A DNA stretch of 64,000 nt from Akkermansia muciniphila (GTDB taxonomy: Bacteria; Verrucomicrobiota; Verrucomicrobiia; Verrucomicrobiales; Akkermansiaceae): positions 20,755 to 84,754 of the forward strand of contig CAMDCV010000017.1 in NCBI GenBank assembly GCA_945890645.1. The letters are read 5' to 3'. Every line of letters starts with the position of its first letter. Positions within the stretch are counted from its first letter, which is position 1. The translations under genes and the position numbers were made by a program. The notes beneath the pieces were generated by a model. It was not told the origin of the DNA. It ran no database searches and saw nothing but the letters and a program-made list of their open reading frames with translations. Shown one piece after another: positions 43,601-52,570 of this stretch.

Positions 43601-44653
43601 ATGAAAACCCCGCTGCTTCTCTTAATTGCCATTTCTCCGCTTCTGCGCGCCCAGGACACAGCGGCCCCCAACATGCAACACATCAGCACCGCCTCCGCGT
43701 GGTTGAGCAGTGCCGAGCCCGCCAAGCGCAAGGCGGCGATTAGCACCTTTCGCACGATGCCGGCAGCGGCCATGGTTCATTACAAAACCGCGCTCGATGC
43801 GGCCCGCAAGGCAAACGTTGAGCGCCTCAAACAACTCGACAGCGGTAAAAACCCACTGACGGAGCATGACGATTACGCACGCCAACTCACTGATGAACGC
43901 AAGCGCGTGATGACCCTTCTACTCACCGATTACGAAAAAGATGAGCGCAAGATCCAAATGCTGCGCGAGGAAATAGAAGCACTCACCACTCTCTACACCA
44001 AGCGCGAGAAAATTGCTCAAAGCGACCACTCACGATTGGTGACAACGCTGCAATCTGCCATCGATGCGATCTGTGAAATCACACGCGAACAGGAGAAGCT
44101 CAATCCACAACAGGACACTCGCGAGCTCAGTGAGGCGGAACTTCGCGAGCAAGTCATCAAAGATAACACCAGCGCTGAACGCCTCACTCAATGCCTCACT
44201 AGCTTGAATAAAAGCAAAGAGGAAATCGTTCTCCTGGCCGATGCCGAGAAGCATAATTCACAGCAGGGCAATTGGTGCAATGGCAGCATGAAATCCTTCG
44301 CCACCGTGTTGAATTACGAGCGTGCCATCATGGGGCTGCCTCCCTTACGCATCGAAGAAAAACTCAGCGCTGCTGCTGCCGGACACAGCAGTGACATGGC
44401 CAGCGGCGGATTCTTCGCACACGAATCTCCCGTGCCTAACAAAAAAATGCCACAAGATCGAGCACAGTTGGCCAACTTCGCCGGCAACGTGCGCGGCGAA
44501 AACATCTTCATGGGATCCACTGTCGCGCAAGAAGCCTACGACGCTTGGTTCGGCTCCGATGGCCACCGCTTCATCATGTTCGGCGATGGCCCCAACTGCT
44601 GTGGCATCGGAATCTCCGGCATCCACTGGACCCTCATGACCGGCAAAAACTAA
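43601..44653 (+). CDS. Secreted CAP-domain protein with N-terminal coiled coil
   Basis: A 350-residue protein with a signal peptide MKTPLLLLIAISPLLRAQ. Residues about 40-220 are Glu/Lys/Arg-rich and strongly helical, probably coiled coil (ERLKQLDSGK, KDERKIQMLREEIEALTT). The C-terminal third is a CAP/SCP domain: LNYERAIMGLPPLRIEE, AAGHSSDMASGGFFAHESP, GENIFMGS, AYDAWFGSDGHRFIMFG. CAP domains occur in secreted proteins of uncertain function (lipid binding or peptidase-like). It is 12 nt downstream of ybaB. Its TAA is followed directly by a family B hairpin. Confidence 0.85.
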   Translation: MKTPLLLLIAISPLLRAQDTAAPNMQHISTASAWLSSAEPAKRKAAISTFRTMPAAAMVHYKTALDAARKANVERLKQLDSGKNPLTEHDDYARQLTDERKRVMTLLLTDYEKDERKIQMLREEIEALTTLYTKREKIAQSDHSRLVTTLQSAIDAICEITREQEKLNPQQDTRELSEAELREQVIKDNTSAERLTQCLTSLNKSKEEIVLLADAEKHNSQQGNWCNGSMKSFATVLNYERAIMGLPPLRIEEKLSAAAAGHSSDMASGGFFAHESPVPNKKMPQDRAQLANFAGNVRGENIFMGSTVAQEAYDAWFGSDGHRFIMFGDGPNCCGIGISGIHWTLMTGKN

Positions 44654-44682
44654 CGTGGCGGAGGCGTCTCGCCTCCCAGCCC
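44654..44682 (+). repeat. Stop-codon hairpin repeat after the CAP gene (family B)
   Basis: Directly after TAA (44651-44653): CGTGGC, then stem GGAGGCG, loop TCT, CGCCTCC (44660-44676), then CAGCCC. This is the reverse complement of the copies at 57501 and 63326 and the same arrangement relative to its gene. Confidence 0.75.
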
Positions 44683-44732
44683 AAAAATTCCCTTTCCCCA
44701 TTCAATCTTCCTCACTCACTATTCGCCTCCGC

Positions 44733-45764
44733 GTGCCCCGCAAAATTCATGCCCTACTCGCCACCGCCCGCATCGCCAACGTGCCGAGCGTGATTAGCAA
44801 TGTTTGTGTTGGCGTGATGCTGGCCATACATGTCACACCACACGGGCACTTAATCTCAGAAGATCTTAGATTATCGTTTCCTTATCAAAACATGCTGGCA
44901 GTTATTGTCTCAGCCTGTCTTCTCTATGTCGCTGGCAATTTCCTCAATGACTGGCACGATAAAGATTGGGATCGGCAACATCGTCCCGAGCGTGCTTTGC
45001 CCGTGGGTCATTTTACACGGCTTCATTTTTTCCTTATCGCTTTGTGTATGTGGCTTGTCGGTGGCATACTTGCCTATTATGTAAACTTGTCGACATTGGC
45101 CACATATTTGGGGATATCCCTATGTGTTATCGCCTACACGCGTTGGCATAAAAAACATTCATTATCCATCTGGATCATGGGTGCATGTAGGGCGGGACTC
45201 TATCTTTTGGGATTTCTCGCAATCTGTTATTTACTCAAGCCGACAATGCTCACTTATTTACGGATATCTCCGATCCTATTGGCACTGACTTTCAGCATGA
45301 TCGGACTACTCAGCTACATAGCCGGCTTATCTCTATATGCCCGCCGGGAATCATTGTCTGCTGATGCGCGCCCTTCGGGTGTGTTCCCATGTTTGCTCCT
45401 AAGCTTACCATTGCTAACGCACAGTTGTGTCTGGATTGCTTTGGCCTCATCGGGGCAAGGTAGTTTTTCGATATGGATGCTGCTGCCTATGATTCCCTTT
45501 GCCTGGTGGCTTGCCGTTACTTTGTCTCGCGGTTTTAGTTTATCACAAAAAGTCAGCAGACTGCTCGCAGGGATGCCACTAGCGGATTTTATTTTACTAG
45601 GAATGGCGCTGGTTCACTTTCACTACTTTTCTAACAGACGCTGGGGAATATCTCATGCTGAAGTCATATTGCCTAACTCCCCTCTGATGATCGCCCTGGT
45701 TGTTACACCCCTAATCGCCTTCCTCCTCGCCCTACTCCTCCAAAAAATCGCTCCTGCCACCTGA
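44733..45764 (+). CDS. UbiA-like membrane prenyltransferase
   Basis: A 343-residue, strongly hydrophobic protein with 8-9 transmembrane helices. The aspartate-rich motif GNFLNDWHDKDWDRQHRPERALPVG (in two blocks) is the UbiA N-D-x-x-D signature; the second motif is degenerate (AYTRWHKKHSLSIW). Family members transfer prenyl or other chains to aromatic or sugar acceptors. The substrate here is unknown. The start is uncertain: GTG at 44733 begins a typical UbiA N-terminus, while the longer GTG frame from 44655 would start inside the hairpin repeat. Confidence 0.82.
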   Translation: MPRKIHALLATARIANVPSVISNVCVGVMLAIHVTPHGHLISEDLRLSFPYQNMLAVIVSACLLYVAGNFLNDWHDKDWDRQHRPERALPVGHFTRLHFFLIALCMWLVGGILAYYVNLSTLATYLGISLCVIAYTRWHKKHSLSIWIMGACRAGLYLLGFLAICYLLKPTMLTYLRISPILLALTFSMIGLLSYIAGLSLYARRESLSADARPSGVFPCLLLSLPLLTHSCVWIALASSGQGSFSIWMLLPMIPFAWWLAVTLSRGFSLSQKVSRLLAGMPLADFILLGMALVHFHYFSNRRWGISHAEVILPNSPLMIALVVTPLIAFLLALLLQKIAPAT

Positions 45765-45793
45765 TATCCTCACCATTCACTCTTCACCATTCC

Positions 45794-46942
45794 ATGACTC
45801 TTCCCCAACTCGCCGACTCCGCCGCCGCAGGACTTTCCCAGCCCGCCACCGTCATCGCCGCCGCTCCGGGACGCGTTAACCTCATCGGCGAGCACATCGA
45901 CTATTGCGATGGCTTTGTCATGCCGTTTGCCATCGATCGCTACATCGTCATCGTCGCGGCACCGAATGATAGTAAGATGGCAAAACTCGCCAGCGATGGG
46001 TTGCCCGATGCCATCATCGACCTCAGCACCCCCCAAGATATTGGCGAACCACACTGGGCAAATTACGTTAGAGGAGTGATCGATGGCTTTCAAAAACTAG
46101 GTCACACCCTTCCCGGCTTCGATGCGCACATCGTCTCCACCGTCCCTGGAGGCGCAGGTTTATCTTCCTCCGCTGCGCTCGAATGCGCCACGGCAACTCT
46201 GCTTGAAGGATTACTCGGTCTCACGCTACCCAAAAAACAAAAGGCTCTTCTCTGCCAAAAAGCGGAACACGAATTCGCCCAAGTGCCCTGCGGCATCATG
46301 GACCAATTTGCGTCGGTCTTCGGTGAGGAAAATCGCATCGTCATGATCGATTGCCAATCGGAAGAGCCGACACTCGTTCCCTTTGAAAATCCCTCCATCG
46401 CCGTCATCATCGCGAACACCAACGTACATCACCAACTCACGGACGGCGGCTACGCGATTCGACGTCGCCACACCGAAGAAGCGCTGGCGAAGATCGGAAT
46501 AGCCTCGTGGCGCAACGTCACACTCGCCGATGTCGAAGCGAAGTGGGAAGAATTGGGTGACCCCGTGAACCGTCGCGCGCGGCACATTGTCACTGAGATC
46601 GCCCGCACGCAGGCCGCCGCATTGGCACTGGAGGCGAATGATTTCACCGAACTCGGAATACTCATGCAAGCCTCGCACGTTTCCTTGCGAGATGACTTCG
46701 AAGTCTCGTGCGAGGAGCTCGACCTGATGGTCACCATCGCTAACGACATCGGCCCACGCGGCGGCGTGCTCGGCGCACGCATGACCGGTGGCGGATTCGG
46801 CGGCTCGACAGTGACGCTATGCGATAGCGACCAAGCCGAATCCATTATGGCCACCATGCGTATGGTCTATCAACAAGCCACTGGCATCGAACCAGAAATC
46901 TTCTGCTCACGCCCCTCGCGCGGCGCGCATTTGATTCGCTGA
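45794..46942 (+). CDS. galK: Galactokinase
   Basis: A 382-residue GHMP kinase. It has the galactokinase signature PGRVNLIGEHIDYCDGFVMP (25-44), ATP-binding GGAGLSSSAALECA, and GGGFGGSTV near the C-terminus. It phosphorylates galactose at C1 with ATP. It is 29 nt downstream of the UbiA-like gene. No galT is present in the window; galE is at 1161. Confidence 0.94.
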   Translation: MTLPQLADSAAAGLSQPATVIAAAPGRVNLIGEHIDYCDGFVMPFAIDRYIVIVAAPNDSKMAKLASDGLPDAIIDLSTPQDIGEPHWANYVRGVIDGFQKLGHTLPGFDAHIVSTVPGGAGLSSSAALECATATLLEGLLGLTLPKKQKALLCQKAEHEFAQVPCGIMDQFASVFGEENRIVMIDCQSEEPTLVPFENPSIAVIIANTNVHHQLTDGGYAIRRRHTEEALAKIGIASWRNVTLADVEAKWEELGDPVNRRARHIVTEIARTQAAALALEANDFTELGILMQASHVSLRDDFEVSCEELDLMVTIANDIGPRGGVLGARMTGGGFGGSTVTLCDSDQAESIMATMRMVYQQATGIEPEIFCSRPSRGAHLIR

Positions 46943-47524
46943 TCACGCTAACAGTTTCTGCAAATGCTTCGCAAGTCCCGCGCCGAGATCACTCACTCGT
47001 TTCGCCATCGCGGCATCTGACATGCTGCCATCTTCCGCAAAAGCGGAAAACGCCGAGCCAACCGCAATTTGATCCGGCAACACCGTGATGCCGATATTTC
47101 CTAGGATGGCGCGCAAATGCACCAGCCCACGCAAGACACCGAGCCCACCAGGGGATGCTGCGCAAATCACAGCGGTTTTCCCGGCGAGAGCGGAGAGCGG
47201 TTTTTCCCCTTCGCTATCGCCGCGAGATACCCAATCAATCGCATTTTTCAATGCCGCTGTGAGACTGCTGTTGTATTCGGGCGAGGCGATGATCAGCCCG
47301 TCGTGATCGGCGAATAATTGCTTCAATCGCTTGGCCGTTGTGGGTTTCCCCGAAGAGGCTTCTAGGTCTTCATCGAACAAGGGCATGGGAAAATCATGCA
47401 GCGAAATGACAGTGACTTCGGCCCCCGCGGCTCTCGCGCCCTCTGCTACCAGAGCGGCGAGTTTTTGATTATAGGAATCGCGGCGCAAACTGCCGCCCAA
47501 GGCTAGTATTTTTGGAGTGCTCAT
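46943..47524 (-). CDS. NADPH-dependent FMN reductase family protein
   Basis: A 193-residue flavodoxin-like protein: ILALGGSLRRDSYNQKLA for FMN phosphate binding, and IIASPEYNSSLTAALKNAIDW, a hallmark of the NADPH-dependent FMN/quinone reductases. It is likely the third gene of the pirin-DoxX-reductase group (5 nt from doxX). Confidence 0.88.
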   Translation of the reverse strand: MSTPKILALGGSLRRDSYNQKLAALVAEGARAAGAEVTVISLHDFPMPLFDEDLEASSGKPTTAKRLKQLFADHDGLIIASPEYNSSLTAALKNAIDWVSRGDSEGEKPLSALAGKTAVICAASPGGLGVLRGLVHLRAILGNIGITVLPDQIAVGSAFSAFAEDGSMSDAAMAKRVSDLGAGLAKHLQKLLA

Positions 47525-47529
47525 AGATT

Positions 47530-47928
47530 TTAGTTAGATTGTAGGAAAGTAGAGAAGGCGCGACGCTCCGCCCATACAAGATAGAGCGAACACGATATAA
47601 TCAATAACACAGGTCTTGCGGTAAGTCCTGCGCCGTTTGTGAAAAAGATTTGGAATGCCACAATATTGACAATCACAGGACCGAGCAGCAGCAAGCCAAG
47701 CCGACGCAAGCGCGGAATTGCCACGGCGATGCCGCCGATGATTTCCAGCACCTTCACAAAGGCAAGGAATCCGCTGAGAAACATGCCGCCGAGAAAACTC
47801 GCCGCCGGAGTTCCTTCGGGAGCAGGCGGGACTGGCATAAACTTCAAAAAGAAGTTCAAGCCGAAGACAAGGAACAGCAAGCCGAGAAGGCCCGCCACAA
47901 CATTGGTAATAGTTGATTGGTATTTCAT
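47530..47928 (-). CDS. DoxX family membrane protein
   Basis: A 132-residue protein with four transmembrane helices (GLLGLLFLVFGLNFFL; FLGGMFLSGFLAFVKVLEIIG; LGLLLLGPVIVNIVAFQIFF; PVLLIISCSLYLVW). DoxX-like proteins are associated with redox reactions in the membrane. ATG at 47928 is chosen; a longer frame runs into the neighbouring gene. It is 31 nt from the pirin stop and 5 nt from the reductase. Confidence 0.82.
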   Translation of the reverse strand: MKYQSTITNVVAGLLGLLFLVFGLNFFLKFMPVPPAPEGTPAASFLGGMFLSGFLAFVKVLEIIGGIAVAIPRLRRLGLLLLGPVIVNIVAFQIFFTNGAGLTARPVLLIISCSLYLVWAERRAFSTFLQSN

Positions 47929-47959
47929 ATGTATTGTTAGTTGAGAGTCATTACTAAAT

Positions 47960-48661
47960 TTATAGTAGATCAAAAAGTAGCGCCTCACTATCGCTTTCCG
48001 CTTTGAATTGCCAAGTGCCAGCGCTATCGGTGCTAATCGCATCGCCTGCTTGCACGGTCTTTCCATCGACTTCGATCGCACCACGGATCACTTGCAACCA
48101 CAGTCCACGATCATTAGCGAGGGTATGATCCACACTTTCCCCAGTCGTAAGGCGCAGACGATAGACATCCGCATCTTGGTGGATGGTGGCGGAGCCGTCG
48201 CGACCATCGGCGGAGATGACCAACACTTTGTTCGCGTTTTCCAGTGCGGGATCGGGATGCCATTCGGTGTAGGAAGGGGTGAGACCACTCTGACGCGGCA
48301 AGATCCAGATTTGCAACAAGTGCGCGGCCTGATCGGCATTCGGATTGAACTCGCTGTGAGTCACGCCGCTGCCCGCACTCATCAATTGGATTTGACCGGG
48401 CGAAAGCACACGACCATTGCCCATGCTGTCCTTGTGCTCGAGTTGCCCCTCTAACAGATAGCTGAAAATTTCCATGTTGCGGTGCGGGTGCGTGCCGAAC
48501 CCCCGACCCGGCGCGATGCGATCTTGATTGATCACACGCAGCGAGCGAAAGCCCATGTGCTTTGGATCATAGTAGTCGGCGAAACTGAAGCTATGCCAGG
48601 TATCGAGCCAGCCGTGATTGGCGTGGCCCCGTTCATTTGCTTTGCGGATGATGGTTTTCAT
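47960..48661 (-). CDS. Pirin family protein
   Basis: A 233-residue bicupin: HGWLDTWHSFSFADYYDP, the metal site GTHPHRNMEIFSYLLEGQLEH and GSGVTHSEFNPN. Some members (YhhW) are quercetin dioxygenases, and others bind metal without a known reaction. It is the first gene of a minus-strand group with DoxX and FMN reductase and is divergent from the LysR gene. Confidence 0.9.
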   Translation of the reverse strand: MKTIIRKANERGHANHGWLDTWHSFSFADYYDPKHMGFRSLRVINQDRIAPGRGFGTHPHRNMEIFSYLLEGQLEHKDSMGNGRVLSPGQIQLMSAGSGVTHSEFNPNADQAAHLLQIWILPRQSGLTPSYTEWHPDPALENANKVLVISADGRDGSATIHQDADVYRLRLTTGESVDHTLANDRGLWLQVIRGAIEVDGKTVQAGDAISTDSAGTWQFKAESDSEALLFDLL

Positions 48662-48736
48662 AGAGATATATTTTGTGAACGACTCAAACTAACGCGAATG
48701 CGGAAAAATCGGAAATATCATTTTGGTTGCTTTAGC

Positions 48737-48751
48737 ATACTTTTTAGGTAT
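48737..48751. promoter_or_regulatory. Candidate LysR-type operator
   Basis: ATACTTTTTAGGTAT is a dyad (ATAC/GTAT) that contains T-N11-A (TACTTTTTAGGTA), the LysR-type binding consensus. It lies 14 nt before the LysR start, in the divergent gap with the pirin gene. Sequence match only. Confidence 0.4.
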
Positions 48752-48764
48752 AGTCGGATTCCTT

Positions 48765-49664
48765 ATGGAACTGCGCCATTTGCGATACTTTATCGCCGTA
48801 GCCGAAGAGGAAAACGTCACCCGCGCCGCGGAGCGGCTGCATGTATCGCAGCCACCGCTGAGCCGACAAATCCACGACCTTGAAGAAGAACTCGGCTTGC
48901 CCTTGTTTGATCGCACGGGAAAATCACTGCAACTCAATGCCGCCGGTAAAGTCTTTCTCGTCGAAGCGCGAGCTGTGCTCGAACGTGCCGCTCAAGCACT
49001 GCAAACCGTGCAGGCATTGTCAGACAATCACGAACAAATCATTGATGTCGGCTACGCACCTTCCTTGTCGGTGCAAATCCTCCCGCAAATCCTACGCGTA
49101 TTCGAGCAAACGCAGCCACTCGTGCGCGTGCGCCTGCACGATCTCTCCAGCGGCGAAATGCAACAAGGCCTGCGAGATGGTTCCCTGCAGGCAGCATTTC
49201 TCGCACTGCCCCGACAAGCCCAGCGCGGCGATCTTTCCTATGCAAAACTACAAAGCCATCCCGTCTGCGTAGCGATGCCGGCACATCATCCACTCGCGAA
49301 AAAACGCAAGATCACACTCAACGAATTGTTCGGCCATCGCCTCATTGGCTACAATCGTCAAGACTATGCCGAGTATCATCAGTGGCTCGAATGCCTCAGT
49401 CGCGCGGTGCAGAAAAAGGCCACTCTCGCGGAAGAATACGACAGCATGACCAGCCTGATCACTGCCATCGAGAGCGGTCGCGGCGTCGCACTCGTCTCCA
49501 AAAGCCTCAGTTGCTTTAGCGGCCCGCGCTTGCAGTATCGCCCCATCACTCCAGCACCGGATCCTTTCCACGTTGCCATCGCCTGGCGTGAAAAAGGCCT
49601 GAAGAAATCCACCCGCGCGCTCATCGCCGCCGCGCAAAGCGTGATCGAGTCGGGAAAGTCGTAG
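48765..49664 (+). CDS. LysR-type transcriptional regulator
   Basis: A 299-residue regulator. The N-terminal winged helix-turn-helix is MELRHLRYFIAVAEEENVTRAAERLHVSQPPLSRQIHDLEEEL in pieces, and an effector-binding domain makes up the rest. It is divergent from the pirin-DoxX-FMN reductase genes, and by the usual LysR arrangement probably controls them. ATG at 48765 is the correct family start; upstream residues to 48723 are dropped. Confidence 0.93.
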   Translation: MELRHLRYFIAVAEEENVTRAAERLHVSQPPLSRQIHDLEEELGLPLFDRTGKSLQLNAAGKVFLVEARAVLERAAQALQTVQALSDNHEQIIDVGYAPSLSVQILPQILRVFEQTQPLVRVRLHDLSSGEMQQGLRDGSLQAAFLALPRQAQRGDLSYAKLQSHPVCVAMPAHHPLAKKRKITLNELFGHRLIGYNRQDYAEYHQWLECLSRAVQKKATLAEEYDSMTSLITAIESGRGVALVSKSLSCFSGPRLQYRPITPAPDPFHVAIAWREKGLKKSTRALIAAAQSVIESGKS

Positions 49665-49706
49665 TGTCTAAGGTCTTGAAGGTCAAGACCACTGATCACT
49701 GCTGAT

Positions 49707-51248
49707 TCACGGCTCAAACGTGAATAACACCTCACGAATGGGTAGGGCAGTCGTCATCCCTAAGGTGATTTCATCGCCGGGCTTTAAGGGGCCTTTCCAA
49801 TCGCCTTCGTACTCAAATTCGGTGACTTTGCCAGAATTGGAAATGTTATGGGCATTCGTATCCGCTACACTAGATGACAAGAGAGCTTCGCCCACATAGC
49901 AGACGGGGATTCGGTCGTTATCGCCAATTGCCGCTTCTCCTGCCATTCGTTCGTGATCGTTATTCCATCGTCCTTTGATGGAGTATTTGTAACTGCCTTT
50001 GGGCCCCGTGGTCACATCGTGAAACTCAATGGACAAGATGCCATTCGCTGTAAGAATCTGTGGGGCTGATTCCAATGAAATGCCATTGGCTGCCACTTTG
50101 GCTTTCGCGATCAGGAGTGCTTGCGAACGTGGATACGGATACGCCTGCGTGGGGCTGATGACAAAACGGAGGCGGAGGATTTTTTCATCGGGCGGGTAGG
50201 GGAAGCCAGAGACTACGTAGTTGCCGGGTCGACTCAGATAAACTTTTTCTGCGCGGGTGCCCCAGGCACCTAACAGTTCTGCGCAAGTGCATTCCAAGCC
50301 TGGCAGCGGTTGGTTGTTGTAATCAAGTTGTTGACCTTCTCCCGGAACTTTCGAGAGAAACGAAACTTTGGGCTGAAGGATTCTTACCCCATCGATTTTC
50401 ACTACGGACTGTAGTTCTAATTCATAATCAGTATCAGATTGCTTTTGTGGCAGGGGGCTTGCCGTCCACGCGGCGGGTGCTGCGGCATGGGAAGGGTTTT
50501 TCATTTTCCACGTCACAGGCTTCCCTCCTGCACGTGCGGCACGGAACTCCAACTCCGCTCCCGAGCGCGGCCAAGCGGCGAACACAATCATGCCGCGTTG
50601 TTCGCGATCTTTTTCGGAACTGTAGGGGCCGTGACCATTGATCCAACCGCCTGCCCCGTCGGAGAGTTGCACGACGAGCTCAGGCATGGTGCTGTCATTC
50701 TCTGGCGCTTTGAGAAGTGCGTCCCAACCGGGAAACAGGGAATCGCTGCTGCCTTTGGCTCGAATTTCATCTCCCCACAGCAGGCGCTCGCATCGAAGCG
50801 GATCGCCTCGGAAATTCAGCAAGCGAGCTTCGATTACCAGATTGGTGGGCGGCGAATCGAATTGAATGCCTGTAATGTGGTCATTGATGGTGACTGTTTT
50901 GAGTTTGCACCCCACGCCGTTGCCGCTCATGCCGGATGTGCTCGATCCTGAAGATTGGGAGGAAAAGAGCGAGCTTGCAGGTTTCGCGCTCATGTCACCA
51001 TCTACGACCGAGCCATCGCCGATGTTGAGAATCTGCAATGATGATCCATCCTCAAAAGTGAGAGTATGAAGCGGCTTGCCCACTAACAGACGAGAAGATG
51101 CCCCGCCATTGGAGCTTACAGAAACCTGCGGCAACAAAAAGAAAAGTAACCCGGCGATGACAAGAAAGCCCGCGATTGATGCAATCCAGATCGTTACCGC
51201 ATTGCCTGCTTTGGCTGCGATCCGCCGCTGTGCCGCTAAAATATTCAT
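49707..51248 (-). CDS. Large anchored protein of unknown function
   Basis: A 513-residue protein. Residues 1-17 are basic, followed by a transmembrane helix at about 18-40 (AVTIWIASIAGFLVIAGLLFFLLP). A Ser/Gly-rich linker at about 85-110 (SSLFSSQSSGSSTSGMSGNG) leads to a large extracytoplasmic part that is beta-rich (VKIDGVRILQPKVSFLSK, GNYVVSGFPYPP). There are no catalytic motifs, but a beta-sandwich repeat architecture is likely. No family recognised. It stands alone, with a long AT-rich gap upstream. Confidence 0.7.
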   Translation of the reverse strand: MNILAAQRRIAAKAGNAVTIWIASIAGFLVIAGLLFFLLPQVSVSSNGGASSRLLVGKPLHTLTFEDGSSLQILNIGDGSVVDGDMSAKPASSLFSSQSSGSSTSGMSGNGVGCKLKTVTINDHITGIQFDSPPTNLVIEARLLNFRGDPLRCERLLWGDEIRAKGSSDSLFPGWDALLKAPENDSTMPELVVQLSDGAGGWINGHGPYSSEKDREQRGMIVFAAWPRSGAELEFRAARAGGKPVTWKMKNPSHAAAPAAWTASPLPQKQSDTDYELELQSVVKIDGVRILQPKVSFLSKVPGEGQQLDYNNQPLPGLECTCAELLGAWGTRAEKVYLSRPGNYVVSGFPYPPDEKILRLRFVISPTQAYPYPRSQALLIAKAKVAANGISLESAPQILTANGILSIEFHDVTTGPKGSYKYSIKGRWNNDHERMAGEAAIGDNDRIPVCYVGEALLSSSVADTNAHNISNSGKVTEFEYEGDWKGPLKPGDEITLGMTTALPIREVLFTFEP

Positions 51249-51543
51249 GCAGGCATCATGTTTATTTTAGCTCTCAGCGCAAGCAAGGACACGTCACGAT
51301 CACGCACCAAAACCAATTCTGAAAATTCTGAAATTCTGTCAAAAATAGCGAGTCACATCAAAACGCATTTTTAACCACAACCGGAGCGCCGCGAAGATGG
51401 CCGAACAAGTTAAATATTAAGAAATGAGGCAAAATACACCAAATACACGAAAGGAGAAATGAGTAGAGGAAGTCACGATATTGAAAGGGAAGGTTCAAAA
51501 CCACTGCTCACTGATCACTGTTAACTCCACACTTCTGCTTTCT
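51249..51543. other. Intergenic region with no recognisable gene
   Basis: About 295 nt between the orphan at 49707 and the hydrolase. It is AT-rich and contains a short direct repeat (AATTCTGAAAATTCTGAAATTCTG around 51314) and a CACTGATCACTG-type motif at 51499-51522. No open frame of interest and no clear terminator. Confidence 0.6.
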
Positions 51544-52452
51544 TCAATACTGCGCCATCCACTCTAACATTTTCTGCCGATACTCGCCGTTATTGCGCGA
51601 TAGCGAATTCCCATGACTGCCGCCTTTTACTTCGAAGAATGTTTTGCGAGGTCGTGCGGCTTCGTAGAGTGCTTTCCCCTGTGACAGTGGAACGACTTCA
51701 TCTGCGGTGCCGTGAATCATCAGCAGAGGCACCGAGAGTTTCGCCACGGAATCTTTCGGCGATAGCTCATCTGATACCAGATTTTTGCCAAAATCTCCGG
51801 CCATGATGATGGCCATGCTTTCATACGAAGCAAAGGTGCCATCGGTGATCACCGCGCGCAGACCTGGCACTTTGGCGCGTGTGAGTGCCACGATGGACTT
51901 CGCACCGCCGAGGCTATGGCCGAAAGAAAAGATTTTCCCCCCAGCGATTTCTTTGCGCTTCTGCGCATAGGAAAAGGCCGCTTCCACATCAAGAATGAGA
52001 CCTTCGCGTGTGGGCGCGCCTGCGGATTTGCCGAAGCCGCGATAGTCATACATCAGCAGTTGATAGCCCTGCTTGGGTAGCCAATTGACAAAGGGCAAGT
52101 GATGCCCGAGAGACCCCGCATTGCCGTGGGAAAACACTACGGTGCCCTTGACGGCTTGCCCTTTGGTCACAGGCAAAAACCAACCATGCAACTTTACATT
52201 GTCGGTTGTGGAGAAAGCGACCTCTTCAAATTTCATGTCGTAGGTAGCCGGCGTCGCGGGCGTGTCCTTGGTGGGAAAATAAAACAAACGGTTGCCACCA
52301 TTCGGGCCGAGCATCATCTGCGCCATCTGCGTCATGCTTCCGTCCTCATCCTTGCGTAAGGTTTCGAGTAGTTTCGATAAATCAGCAGGCATTTCCTGAG
52401 CACTCAGCGGAATACCAGCCAGCAAGGAGCAACAAAGGAGAAAACATTTCAT
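51544..52452 (-). CDS. Exported alpha/beta hydrolase (serine aminopeptidase S33-like)
   Basis: A 302-residue protein with signal peptide MKCFLLCCSLLAGIPLSAQ. It has KGTVVFSHGNAGSLGHHLPF (oxyanion region), the nucleophile elbow GHSLGGA, Asp in HGTADEVVP and His in KGGSHGNSLSR, an intact catalytic triad. Likely a periplasmic esterase or peptidase; substrate unknown. ATG at 52452 fits the signal; a start 7 residues upstream exists. Confidence 0.88.
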   Translation of the reverse strand: MKCFLLCCSLLAGIPLSAQEMPADLSKLLETLRKDEDGSMTQMAQMMLGPNGGNRLFYFPTKDTPATPATYDMKFEEVAFSTTDNVKLHGWFLPVTKGQAVKGTVVFSHGNAGSLGHHLPFVNWLPKQGYQLLMYDYRGFGKSAGAPTREGLILDVEAAFSYAQKRKEIAGGKIFSFGHSLGGAKSIVALTRAKVPGLRAVITDGTFASYESMAIIMAGDFGKNLVSDELSPKDSVAKLSVPLLMIHGTADEVVPLSQGKALYEAARPRKTFFEVKGGSHGNSLSRNNGEYRQKMLEWMAQY

Positions 52453-52570
52453 CACAAGGGAAACGAGCCACATTCCTTAAATTGCGCAAGAAGTTTTTGG
52501 AATCGTTTTTCAGATCGGGATTGTGCAGAGGTTAGGAATCGGCTATTTACAATAACTGTAAGTTATCACA

